A stretch of DNA of 64,000 nt from Bacteroidetes bacterium GWF2_35_48 (GCA_001769125.1 MEOG01000105.1:160425-224424), one strand, 5' to 3'; shown: positions 47,159 through 55,836, numbered from the stretch's first letter. The notes: generated by a model from the letters alone, not told the origin. A program made the numbers and translations.

Positions 47159-49441
47159 ATGAAAAAAATAAGCAAACGTCAGATTATTCAAAAGTTTATT
47201 TGGATTGGAACTTTAACAGGTTTTATTTTTTATTTTTTGATTCTGCTAATAGATTTGGACATTCATAATATGGGCTTCACTTTCTCAAATGTAGGAAAAT
47301 TACATTTTCTAAATCCTATTATTTGGGCTTTCGATCTCCTGCCTTTTTTTATTACAACTTTTGCATTTTATATCGGTAAATTATATGCACAAAATTATGA
47401 TGAAACCCATAAATCAGTTGAATTAGAGCTAAAAAAATCAAACAGGATAGTAGATTTTACAGAAAATTTAAGAAACGGAAACACTCAGGTAGAATTTGAA
47501 CTGACAAATAAAGAAGATGTTTTAGGAAAAGCATTAAATGATTTACGCGATACTATCAAAAAAAGTAAAGAAGAAGAAATCATTAGAAGAAAAGAAGATG
47601 CACAAAGAAACTGGATCACAGAAGGACTTGCAAAATTCGGAGAAATTCTTCGTCAGGATAATGACAATATGGAGGTTCTTTCTTTTAATGTAATAAGTAA
47701 TCTTGTTAAATATATAGAAGCAAATCAAGGAGGGTTTTTTATCATTAATGGTTCAAATGGAGATAGATTTTTTGAAATGACTGCATGTTTTGCATACAAT
47801 AGAAAAAAATTTGCTGAGAAAAAAATTCCCTGGGGAGATGGTTTAATCGGTACCTGTGCTCTTGAAAAAGAAACTATTTTTATTACAGATGTTCCTGATG
47901 ATTACGTTCAGATTACGTCCGGCCTTGGAGATGCCAATCCAAGATGTATTCTCATTGTTCCCTTAAAATTAAATGATGAAATTCATGGTGTAATAGAACT
48001 TGCATCTTTCAAAGTACTCGAAAAATTTGAAATTGAATTTGTTGAAAAATTATCGCAGAGTATAGGCTCAACAATCGCAACCGTTAAAATTAATTTGCAA
48101 ACAACAACATTGCTCAGAGAATCACAGGAACAAGCCAGAATGCTTGCGGAACAGGAAGAACAAATGCGGCAAAATATGGAAGAGCTCAGAGCTACACAAG
48201 AACAAGCTGCACGACAGGGTGAACAATTTGAAAACTTTACCAATTCTGTGAATCATACACTCATAAGAGCTGAATATGATACATCAGGAACACTCCTATA
48301 TGCAAATACGAAATTTCTGAACAAACTGGGATATCAAAGCAACAGAGAAGTAGAAGGGCAACACATTTCAATCTTCATTGATACAAAAGATCGTCAGTGG
48401 TTTGATCCTATATGGGATTGTCTTTCTCAGGGAGGTAAACATTTTGAGGGCGACATGAAGCACATCACGAAACAGGGTAAGGATTTATGGACCATGGCAA
48501 CTTACGTGTGTGTGCGCGACAGAAACGGAAATGTTTCCAAAATACTTTTCCTTGGAATTGATATTACTGAAAAAAAACAGCAAAATCTCGATTACGAAGG
48601 ACAAATTCAGGCTCTCAACAGGTCAAGTATTAAAGCCGAATTTACACCCGAAGGCGATATTATTGATTGTAATGATATGTTTCTATTAACATTCGGATAT
48701 ACCGAAGAAGAGGTTCAGGATAAAACAGTTTTCTCTTTTGTCGCTAAAGAAGAATTAAAGAAATTCCGAGGCACCTGGGATCTTGTGGTTAACGGAGAAC
48801 CGTTTAAAGGACAAATGCGCGGACTAACACAGGATGGAAATGAAAATTGGTTTCAGTGTACGCTTTCTGCTGTTCACGATATGTATGGTGAGGTTGCAAA
48901 AATTGTATACATTGCAAATGATATAACCGAACAGAAACGCATGGAAATTGAATCTCGCGAACAAGCAAAGATTCTTAAAAATCAAGAGATAGAACTCCGC
49001 CAGAACATGGAGGAAATGAAATCCATTCAGGAAGAAATGAAGAAAAAAAATTTCCAGATCGAAGCTGAAAAAACGAAAACGGTTTGCATTCTTGAAGGTT
49101 GTGTTGAAGGAATCGTTACTTTTAATGCTAAAGGAAAAATAGAACTGTTTAATAAAACTGCAGAAGATATTACTGGATACTTTAAAGATGATGTTGTTGG
49201 CACACCTGTTAATAAAATTATTACTTTTGAAATGGAAGCCCTCGAAAATAATGGGTATCGAATATTTTATGTTCAGGATGGCGAAAAACGGGAAATTGAA
49301 TTTAATGCCAAAACTGAAATTCAGATTTTGTCGCAATCAAATGAACCTAAATCTGTACTATTGACCCTTACTGAAATCCGTACAGATAATCTTATTACCT
49401 ATACAGCATTTTTACAAAATATTGAAGTAGAATTATTTTAA
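47159..49441 (+). CDS. Membrane GAF/PAS protein without an output domain
   Basis: The protein has 760 residues. Two membrane segments (about 12-32 and 55-82; LTGFIFYFLILLIDL and LLPFFITTFAFYIG) frame a short loop. Then a HAMP-like linker, a GAF domain at about 165-325 (GGFFIINGSNGDRFFE, LIGTCALEKETIFITDVP), a long coiled coil rich in Gln and Glu, and three PAS domains (about 360-475, 480-600, 630-760). It ends within the last PAS; no kinase, receptor tip, GGDEF or DNA-binding domain is seen. In context just after cheB it might signal through its coiled coils to another protein. Confidence 0.85.
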   Translation: MKKISKRQIIQKFIWIGTLTGFIFYFLILLIDLDIHNMGFTFSNVGKLHFLNPIIWAFDLLPFFITTFAFYIGKLYAQNYDETHKSVELELKKSNRIVDFTENLRNGNTQVEFELTNKEDVLGKALNDLRDTIKKSKEEEIIRRKEDAQRNWITEGLAKFGEILRQDNDNMEVLSFNVISNLVKYIEANQGGFFIINGSNGDRFFEMTACFAYNRKKFAEKKIPWGDGLIGTCALEKETIFITDVPDDYVQITSGLGDANPRCILIVPLKLNDEIHGVIELASFKVLEKFEIEFVEKLSQSIGSTIATVKINLQTTTLLRESQEQARMLAEQEEQMRQNMEELRATQEQAARQGEQFENFTNSVNHTLIRAEYDTSGTLLYANTKFLNKLGYQSNREVEGQHISIFIDTKDRQWFDPIWDCLSQGGKHFEGDMKHITKQGKDLWTMATYVCVRDRNGNVSKILFLGIDITEKKQQNLDYEGQIQALNRSSIKAEFTPEGDIIDCNDMFLLTFGYTEEEVQDKTVFSFVAKEELKKFRGTWDLVVNGEPFKGQMRGLTQDGNENWFQCTLSAVHDMYGEVAKIVYIANDITEQKRMEIESREQAKILKNQEIELRQNMEEMKSIQEEMKKKNFQIEAEKTKTVCILEGCVEGIVTFNAKGKIELFNKTAEDITGYFKDDVVGTPVNKIITFEMEALENNGYRIFYVQDGEKREIEFNAKTEIQILSQSNEPKSVLLTLTEIRTDNLITYTAFLQNIEVELF

Positions 49442-49624
49442 TGATTAACTGAACTTTTGTATAAATTAATTCGCTAAAAAATGAGATCAGAAGCCATTTT
49501 CATGAGAATAATTAAATGGTTTCTGCTATTTCTGTTTTTTGAAAAATATTTACATTTGAAATATTATTTAAAATATAACATTTTTAAGAAGGAACATAAT
49601 TATTAATTTTAATTTTATTGAATT
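49442..49624. repeat. Spacer holding one copy of a ~100-bp element
   Basis: From about 49447 the text TGAACTTTTGTATAAATTAA ... AAAATGAGATCAGAAGCCAT ... TTTCTGTTTTTTGA follows, in the same order and nearly the same spacing, the reverse complement of 59500-59585. The central hairpin is degenerate here. No gene. Confidence 0.65.
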
Positions 49625-49927
49625 ATGAAACAAAATTGCTGGGAATTTAAAAAATGCGGAAGAGAACAGGGAGGCATTAAGTCTGCCGAATTTGGTGTTT
49701 GTCCTGCTGCTCTATCCACAAAAGTAAACAATGTCCATAACGGAAAAAATGGAGGACGGTGTTGTTGGGCAGTTTCAGGCACCTTGTGTGGAGGATCAGT
49801 TCAGGGAACATTTGCACATAAAGTGGGCAATTGTATGAGTTGCGATTTTTATAAAATAGTTATTAACGAAGAAAGGTCTTCAGGAAGCTTAAAAAATGCG
49901 ACTGATATTTTAAATATGTTGAAATAA
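49625..49927 (+). CDS. Two-CW domain protein
   Basis: The protein has 100 residues with eight-plus cysteines in two CW-type units: NCWEFKKCGRE then GVCPAAL, and GRCCWAVSGTLCGG then NCMSCDFYKIV, with QGTFAHKVGNC between. This pattern is that of the small 'two-CW domain' proteins often encoded next to chemoreceptor, PAS or two-component genes. They may bind a metal or Fe-S cluster; function is not established. It stands between the GAF/PAS protein and two response-regulator genes. Confidence 0.85.
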   Translation: MKQNCWEFKKCGREQGGIKSAEFGVCPAALSTKVNNVHNGKNGGRCCWAVSGTLCGGSVQGTFAHKVGNCMSCDFYKIVINEERSSGSLKNATDILNMLK

Positions 49928-50246
49928 AAAAATGTTTTTAAATGAAAATCAGGACTGAAATCAAAATATACCAATTCTTAATAGATTTCAGATGGTTATT
50001 GAGCTTGCGACGCATTGCGATGCGCTGCGATGCACAGCGATGCACAGAGCTTGCCGAAATGTCGTAATAAGCTCGGGGTACATAAACAAATAATCGTAAC
50101 TGATTTTGGCGAAAAATTTGCTCAGATTTATCTCTCAATATGAAGAGATAATTTACCGCAAATTTTATGACAAAATCTTTAAGAGCTCTGAAATTTAAAC
50201 TAACAAAAAGGGGTAAATATTATTTTGAAAATTAATTATTAATTTT
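49928..50246. other. Spacer with GCGATGC repeats and fold-back copy
   Basis: No gene is seen. Tandem GCGATGC words (about 50007-50042: GCATTGCGATGCGCTGCGAT) are followed by CACAGAGCTTGCCGAAATGT, related to a stretch at 42054, and AGCTCGGGGTACA, shared with 27842. The fold-back element copy 2 fills 50102-50177. Confidence 0.55.
50102..50177. repeat. Fold-back element, copy 2
   Basis: Arms GATTTTGGCGAAAAATTTGC and GCAAATTTTATGACAAAATC match copy 1 at 27874-27951 almost base for base. The inner part differs but holds its own small stem (TATCTCT / AGAGATA). Preceded in both copies by AGCTCGGGGTACA and an AAACnAAT word. Confidence 0.75.
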
Positions 50247-50642
50247 GTGAGAAGTATACCAAAAAAAAATATTTTAATAGTTGACGATAATGCCCGAAAT
50301 AGGTTATTATTGCAGGAAATTCTGATGGAATTAGGCTTCAAAACAATAATGGCTGAAAATGGCAAAATTGCTATTGATTTATTATCTAACAATAATGTTG
50401 ATTTGATATTTATGGATATTGAAATGCCACTAATGAACGGTCTTGAAACAATTATCCATATCAGAAATAATTTTCCGGAACCAAAAAATAAAGTACCGAT
50501 AATAATTCTTACTGCTCATAATATAAAAGATTATTCAAACGGAATATTGGGTTTGTCTTGCGAGGGAATTTTAGAGAAACCTTTTTCCCCTGTTAAAATA
50601 AACGAAATTACAGATAAATTTTTTAATTCAGATGAAAACTGA
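50247..50642 (+). CDS. Single-domain response regulator
   Basis: The protein has 131 residues from a GTG start. Receiver motifs: NILIVDDNARNRLL, LIFMDIEMPLMNGL with the phospho-acceptor Asp, IIILTAHN and ILEKPFSPV. No output domain. Its 3' end overlaps the next gene by 11 bp, so it is translationally coupled with that receiver-kinase. The two probably form a small phosphorelay attached to the che island. Confidence 0.9.
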   Translation: MRSIPKKNILIVDDNARNRLLLQEILMELGFKTIMAENGKIAIDLLSNNNVDLIFMDIEMPLMNGLETIIHIRNNFPEPKNKVPIIILTAHNIKDYSNGILGLSCEGILEKPFSPVKINEITDKFFNSDEN

Positions 50643-51729
50643 AAAAAACTATACAATACTGATAATTGAAGACAACAAGATGAATATGGAGTTCATTGAA
50701 GAAATTCTATTTTCTGATTATAATATTCTTAAAGCCTGTGATGGTTTGGAAGGATTTCAGGTTATTCTCAACGAAAAACCCGATTTGATAATTTGTGATA
50801 TCATGATGCCCAAAATGAATGGTCTACAAGTATTACAAATGTTACGAGACTCAAAGGAATTTGCAACCATTCCATTTATTTTTCTTACGGCTCGTTCTGA
50901 AAAAGAGGATCTTAGGCTTGGGATGGAAAGCGGAGCAGATGATTACCTTACAAAACCTTTTACTTCAAAAGAGTTAATGAATGCTGTTCATTGCCGGATA
51001 AAAAGAAAAGAAACAGTTGAGGCTGAATTGCAGGAAAAAATCAACAAAGTAAAAAATGATATCAACTCTGTTTCTTCGCACGAGTTTAACACCCCTCTGA
51101 ATGGAATTATTGGTTTTACGGACTTGCTGTTATTGTATTTCGATAAATTTCCAAAAGAAGATTTGCTTAAAATGCTGAAAAATATTAAAATATCTACGCT
51201 ACGTTTGCAGCGGGTTACGAGCAATATTGTCAGCTATGGTTATTTGCAGAAATATTTACACACTCCCGAAACATATCCGGTTATTCCAACAACGGAGTCG
51301 CTTGGTCTTATTGAAAAAACTGCGCTTACAATTGCCGAGCATTTTGATAGGAAAAATGATTTGATAATAGACCTTACAGAAGCTTCTGTAAATATAAATA
51401 AAGATGATTTATGTAAAATTACAGAAGAGTTAATTTCAAATGCATTCAAATTTTCAGAGAAGGGAACAGAAGTCGTTCTGAAATCATATATAAAGCCGGG
51501 TTTCCTCTATCTTGAAATTCATGATAAAGGATACGGAATGAGCAGTGATGAAATAAATGCAATTGCTCCTTATAAGCAATTTAACAGAAATTTCAAAGAG
51601 CAGCAGGGAATGGGACTGGGACTATACATTTCAAAATTATTAACCGAATTTAACAGAGGCGCTTTTACCATCCAAAGTAAACCTGACGAGGGTACAAACA
51701 TTTGTCTTTATATTCCATTGTACGCTTAA
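50632..51729 (+). CDS. Receiver - histidine kinase protein
   Basis: The protein has 365 residues. The N-terminal receiver (1-120) reads TILIIEDNKMNMEF, LIICDIMMPKMNGL and DYLTKPFTSK. The kinase core has His150 in VSSHEFNTPLNGIIGF and ATP-binding motifs LISNAFKFSEKG, HDKGYGM and GMGLGLYISKLL. Compared with other kinases of the window the dimerisation helix is short. Without a sensor, it must be controlled through its receiver. It overlaps the preceding single receiver gene, ATGAAAACTGA being shared. Confidence 0.91.
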   Translation: MKTEKNYTILIIEDNKMNMEFIEEILFSDYNILKACDGLEGFQVILNEKPDLIICDIMMPKMNGLQVLQMLRDSKEFATIPFIFLTARSEKEDLRLGMESGADDYLTKPFTSKELMNAVHCRIKRKETVEAELQEKINKVKNDINSVSSHEFNTPLNGIIGFTDLLLLYFDKFPKEDLLKMLKNIKISTLRLQRVTSNIVSYGYLQKYLHTPETYPVIPTTESLGLIEKTALTIAEHFDRKNDLIIDLTEASVNINKDDLCKITEELISNAFKFSEKGTEVVLKSYIKPGFLYLEIHDKGYGMSSDEINAIAPYKQFNRNFKEQQGMGLGLYISKLLTEFNRGAFTIQSKPDEGTNICLYIPLYA

Positions 51730-51790
51730 ACTTCGGGTAGTTAAAAGTGGATTACAACATAGAAGTAGGTTAAGGTCTTTACCGTATACT

Positions 51791-51852
51791 TTAATCCTCA
51801 ATCCTAATTCTTAATTCTTAATTCTTAATTCTTAATTCTTAATCCTTAATCC
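51791..51852. repeat. Tandem heptamer (TTAATTC/TTAATCC)
   Basis: About nine heptamer units: TTAATCC, TCAATCC, then TTAATTC-type copies and two final TTAATCC copies. One unit is a base short. The third heptamer array of the window (others ATTCATA at 29744, TAAATCC at 45891). Confidence 0.85.
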
Positions 51853-51866
51853 AAATATATTTAAAA

Positions 51867-52107
51867 GCAATCCTGTGAGGTATGCGGGTTGGCTAGTGCG
51901 ATGGGTATCCTCACAGGTTTGCGGGTATGCGGGTTGGCTAGTGCGATGGGTATCCTCACAGGTTTGCGGGTATTGCGGGTTGGCTAGTGCGATGGGTATC
52001 CTCACAGGTTTGCGGGTATTGCGAGTTGGCTAGTGCGATGGGTATCCTCACAGGTTTGCGGGTATTGCGGGTTGGCTAGTGCGATGGGTATTCTCACAGG
52101 TTTGCGG
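51867..52107. repeat. CCTGTGAGG-arm hairpin expanded into a 45-46-bp x5 tandem array
   Basis: A hairpin with arms CCTGTGAGG (51871-) and CCTCACAGG begins at 51867. From 51881 five units follow (51881-51925, 51926-51970, 51971-52016, 52017-52062, 52063-52107) of the form TATTGCGGGTTGGCTAGTGC, then GATGGGTATCCTCACAGGTT and TGCGGG. Units 1-2 have 45 bp, units 3-5 have 45-46 bp with one added T. Only two point differences were seen among core positions, so the expansion is recent. Confidence 0.92.
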
Positions 52108-52123
52108 TATAAAATACAATTAA

Positions 52124-54907
52124 TCAGGTTAAATACTTCCTTATCAAAAATAAAAGAGAATCTGCCTGAAAAGGCTTTGTAAGATAATCCACACAACCTG
52201 CTTCCATGGCTTTTATCCGGTCGCTTGAATAAGCATTCGCAGTTACAGCAATTATAGGAATATGCGGGTATTCATTTTTTATAATTCTTGTTGTCTCAAT
52301 ACCACTTATTCCCGGAAGTTTTAAATCCATCAGAATTAAATCAATATTTTTATTTTGTAAACAGATATTGATAGCCTCGTTTCCATTTTTTGTATTCAAG
52401 AGTGTAAGATTGTATTCATCTAACAATTCGCGGATAAACAGAAAATTAACATGTTCGTCTTCTACAATTAAAATTGTAACACCATTCAGGTCTGCCTGCT
52501 TTTCTTCATTGTCCACTCTCGCTGTTTCAATCTGTATAACCTCTGCCTTTTCATAGGGCAGAATCAATGAAAAGACAGACCCAATATTTATTTCAGATCT
52601 TACTTCAATTTTTCCACCCATAATGTTAGCCAGATGTTTTGATATTGCAAGCCCTAAGCCTGTTCCTCCGTATTTTCTTGAAATGTCTGAATTTGCCTGC
52701 CTGAAACGGTCAAATATTATTTTTAAATTTTCTTCAGCTATTCCGATTCCTGTATCTTCAACATTAAAAGCAATCATGTTTTCATGCAACTTCACTCCAA
52801 AAATAACTTTCCCATCTTGAGTAAATTTCAGAGCATTATTGATGAGATTGCTTAATATTTGCCTTACCCGAAGTTCGTCTGCTAAAAAAATAATGTTTTC
52901 TGATTTTTTTGTGCATTGCTTTTCAAAAACTATTTTTTTCTTATCAGCAAGAGGATTAAATAAATTAAACAAATCTGTAAGCATCTGGCAAAGGTCAACT
53001 GGTGCTTTGTCTATTACTAACTGTCCTGCCTCTATTTTGGAAATGTCTATTATGTCATTTATAATATTTAGCAAATCTTTCCCTGCATCATTAATAATCT
53101 GAACATATTCCTGCTTTTTTTCTGTTGAATGTTTAGGATTTTTCAAAAGTTGCGCAAAACCAAGCATGGCGTTCATGGGTGTGCGGATTTCATGAGAAAT
53201 ATTTGCAATGAATGCTGATTTTAGTTTATCATTTTCTTCTGCTTTTCGTAAAGCTTCATGCAATGCTATTTCTTCCTCTTTTTGCTTAGATATATCTGTA
53301 ACCGTACCATAAGTATAGCTTTTGTCTTCTCTTTTAATTTCCCGGATATCAATTTTTGTTGTTATTATTTTTCCCGATTTTGTAATACATTCAATATCTA
53401 TTGGCGAATAATCTTGTTTATCTAATTTCGTTAAAAAGATATTTTTTGTTTCATTTTGTTTTTCAGGTAAAGCCAATTCCCATGGGTGCATTTGAAGTAA
53501 TTCCACCTTTGAATATCCAAAGATCCGCATCAGAGAGTTATTAAAATCTATGAACCGACCATTATGAACAGAGTATATTCCCTGTGAAATGTTTTCTGCC
53601 AGATGCCTGTATTTTTCTTCGCTTTCTCTAAGTTCCGTTTCTGCTTTTTTCTTTTCAGAAATATCTCTTAAAATACCACAAATAACAACAGGATGATTAT
53701 TGTGATCATTTACTATATATGCTGTTACACTACAAGGAACAATTCTGTTATTTTTATCTGTAAGCGTAATTTCATAATTACTTATTGATTTTCGTTCAAG
53801 CAACACTTTAATAATTTCAGATCTTTCCTCATGGTATGTATAAAAATCAAGAAGCGGACGACCCAGAAGTTCATCTCTTTTATAACCCGAAATTTTTTCA
53901 ATAGACGGGCTTATATCTAACAGAACTCCGTCTATGGTTGTTTCATAGTAAACATCGGAAATATTTTCAAAAACTGATTTATACCGGGTTTCACTCATTC
54001 GAAGCATTTCCTGTGATCTTCGAAATGAAGTAATATCTTTATATATCGAAACAATTTCACCCGTTTCTAATGTATAAATATAATAATTTCTCCAAGAGCT
54101 TCTTTTTTTTGAAGTGTAATAAAAATTATGAATGTGTTCTGTTTTCTTTGTTTTGAAAACATTTTCCAGCAGTTTAAAATAGCCATTTTCTATACACTCT
54201 GGAAACAGTTCTGTGATTTTTTTTCTTTCAGCATTTTCTTTTGAAATACCTTCAATTATTTCTGCAGTTTTATTGATACTTCTTAGGAGAAAATTTTCTC
54301 CGTTATTTTCTGACTCCCATAAAACCACAGCGTCAAGCATGTTGTCAAATAAATGATTGTAACGCTCTTCGTTTTGCAGTAAATTTTCATTTTTTAAATG
54401 CAACTCGTGGTTAATAAATTTCATTTGTTCATTCTGAGCAATATACTCCTCGTTTAATGCAAGATATTCGTTATTGATTCTTGTAAGTTCAAAATTAAGA
54501 TGCTCAAGGGTAAGATTTTCTTTTATTGCTTTTTCATGTCCGCTTGCTTTTGTAATATTATTTGCAAATGAGCTGACATCATCTATTAAAATATAGAATT
54601 GATCTGGGCTGAAAGGACTAAAATGAATATGATACCATTTTCTAAGGCTGACAGAAAAATAAAAATATTTTTGCGTACTTTGTGTTCGTAATGCTTTTTT
54701 CAGAAAAGCATTCCATTCGTGGTATTCTTTTTCAAAAACAGAAAGAGCTTCTTTTGCAGATTTTTCTTTTACATCGCCAATCATTGAAATAAACAGAGCA
54801 TTGGCGTCTTCAAAAATATAATCAATATCTTTATTAAATGTATTTGAAATTATTCTGCAACTTGCGCATGCAATTGGAAAAGAATGTATATATATTGTAA
54901 GACTCAT
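52124..54907 (-). CDS. Multi-PAS hybrid histidine kinase with C-terminal receiver
   Basis: The protein has 927 residues. An N-terminal PAS-like domain (about 1-115) resembles that of the kinase at 59680. A coiled coil with ALNEEYIAQNEQ heptads follows, then PAS domains at about 180-290, 300-420 and 425-545. The kinase has His572 in NISHEIRTPMNA and ATPase motifs NLINNALKFTQDG, EDTGIGIAEEN and YGGTGLGLAISKHL. The receiver (about 805-927) has ILIVEDEHVNFLF, ILMDLKLPGISGIE and YLTKPFQ. Probably a cytoplasmic sensor. Divergent from and paralogous to the last kinase of the window. Confidence 0.93.
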   Translation of the reverse strand: MSLTIYIHSFPIACASCRIISNTFNKDIDYIFEDANALFISMIGDVKEKSAKEALSVFEKEYHEWNAFLKKALRTQSTQKYFYFSVSLRKWYHIHFSPFSPDQFYILIDDVSSFANNITKASGHEKAIKENLTLEHLNFELTRINNEYLALNEEYIAQNEQMKFINHELHLKNENLLQNEERYNHLFDNMLDAVVLWESENNGENFLLRSINKTAEIIEGISKENAERKKITELFPECIENGYFKLLENVFKTKKTEHIHNFYYTSKKRSSWRNYYIYTLETGEIVSIYKDITSFRRSQEMLRMSETRYKSVFENISDVYYETTIDGVLLDISPSIEKISGYKRDELLGRPLLDFYTYHEERSEIIKVLLERKSISNYEITLTDKNNRIVPCSVTAYIVNDHNNHPVVICGILRDISEKKKAETELRESEEKYRHLAENISQGIYSVHNGRFIDFNNSLMRIFGYSKVELLQMHPWELALPEKQNETKNIFLTKLDKQDYSPIDIECITKSGKIITTKIDIREIKREDKSYTYGTVTDISKQKEEEIALHEALRKAEENDKLKSAFIANISHEIRTPMNAMLGFAQLLKNPKHSTEKKQEYVQIINDAGKDLLNIINDIIDISKIEAGQLVIDKAPVDLCQMLTDLFNLFNPLADKKKIVFEKQCTKKSENIIFLADELRVRQILSNLINNALKFTQDGKVIFGVKLHENMIAFNVEDTGIGIAEENLKIIFDRFRQANSDISRKYGGTGLGLAISKHLANIMGGKIEVRSEINIGSVFSLILPYEKAEVIQIETARVDNEEKQADLNGVTILIVEDEHVNFLFIRELLDEYNLTLLNTKNGNEAINICLQNKNIDLILMDLKLPGISGIETTRIIKNEYPHIPIIAVTANAYSSDRIKAMEAGCVDYLTKPFQADSLLFLIRKYLT

Positions 54908-54984
54908 TTTTTAATTATCGTTTATTTTTAATATTTTTAAATTTCAGTGTTTTATTTTTTTATTATCAGACTTTCAGAATTGTA

Positions 54985-55006
54985 CAATCGCTCCATGGAG
55001 CGATTG
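54985..55006. repeat. 22-bp perfect palindrome
   Basis: A perfect palindrome of 22 bp whose left half is CAATCGCTCCA. A second, shorter partial copy (GATGGAGCAATTC) follows. It is related to the hairpin at 43313-43332 (shared AATCGCTCC arm). It lies between the hybrid kinase (upstream side) and the small gene at 55045. Confidence 0.8.
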
Positions 55007-55044
55007 ATGGAGCAATTCATAAGTTCCAAAAAAAATCCCCATCC

Positions 55045-55425
55045 TCAAGAATAATAACCCCTAATTTTTAACTGAATATTTTTAATATTATTTGCTATTT
55101 TTTCTGATATTTTTTCCAGAGAATCAAATTCAAATCGAGCCTCATCATTTCTTTCTTGATTTTTTAAATTTAGAATTTTCAAAACAATTTTGTTGAACAT
55201 ATCATTATATTTTGTTATGGAATTACAGGTGGAATGTAGCTTCAAAGCCTCAATAATAAATTTATTTTCTTCTTTAAAAGAATGAATCCAGTTATCAAGA
55301 TAGCTGTTACGCAACTGAAAAGGTATAACTGCTTTTGAATTTGGAGTTTCCTTAATGATAGAAATGATGTGTTTAACCCAGAAGTGCTGGTATTTGCACG
55401 CAATCTGAAAATAAAAATCACTCAT
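55045..55425 (-). CDS. Small helical protein, possibly CZB-like
   Basis: The protein has 126 residues, all helical, with no signal peptide. KYQHFWVKHIISII near the start, SYLDNWIHSF in the middle and ALKLHSTCNSITKYN further on are placed like the H..W, C..LG.W and H..H blocks of the chemoreceptor zinc-binding (CZB) domain, but the usual Cys of the middle block is absent, so the assignment is tentative. It lies just upstream of the hybrid kinase on the same strand and could be a sensory accessory. Otherwise unknown. Confidence 0.6.
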   Translation of the reverse strand: MSDFYFQIACKYQHFWVKHIISIIKETPNSKAVIPFQLRNSYLDNWIHSFKEENKFIIEALKLHSTCNSITKYNDMFNKIVLKILNLKNQERNDEARFEFDSLEKISEKIANNIKNIQLKIRGYYS

Positions 55426-55836
55426 AGTTTTTTATTTTCAAAATTAATATGAATCAGGGTTTTTTCTTAAATACCGAGATGGTACATCTCACTCCTGTAT
55501 ATGATTTTGGTCAATTATTTTATTGGCTTGTAACAAAATATTTTTAAAAATTAATGTATTTCATTGCTTTCATAGGAGTTTAATTGGTGTTTTGCAAATT
55601 TGAATTTCTCAAAATAAATATATTTTAAAGAATGATATTATATTTGTGTCTGAAAATTATTTTTAAACAGGTTTATTTATGAATATTTGTTTGAAGCAGC
55701 AACCTGCAACTTGCAACCTGGGTTTCGACTCCCTGCCTACCCTGCCTCGCCGGCAGGCAGGCGGACAGGCAGGCGCTCAACCTGCGGTTATCTTGCAACC
55801 TTCAACCTTCAATCTGAAATCTGAAACTCTAAGAAT
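55426..55836. other. Divergent spacer with GC-rich repeat
   Basis: No gene is credible here. A small hairpin GAGATG-GTA-CATCTC is at 55476-55490. AT-rich DNA follows, then GCAACCTGCAACTTGCAACC words, and at 55724-55780 the reverse-complement copy of the GC-rich repeat at 19541-19600. Promoters for both neighbours must lie here, but none was convincing. Confidence 0.55.
55724..55780 (-). repeat. GC-rich dispersed inverted repeat, second copy
   Basis: TCGACTCCCTGCCTACCCTG and the following CCTCGCCGGCAGGCAGGCGG match 19541-19600 on the other strand over more than 50 bases. The centre GCCTCGCCGGCAGGC can fold on itself. Its high GC stands out from the AT-rich surroundings. Confidence 0.85.

Larger units (their letters stand above)
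51730..52123. other. Convergent spacer filled by two repeat arrays
   Basis: Between two convergent kinase genes stand a heptamer array (TTAATTC/TTAATCC, 51791-51852) and the CCTGTGAGG-arm hairpin followed by its tandem expansion (51867-52107). There is no room for, and no sign of, a gene. Confidence 0.7.

Noticed and set aside
51867..52107. CRISPR array
   Set aside because: Units are directly joined with no unique spacers, and no cas genes are near.
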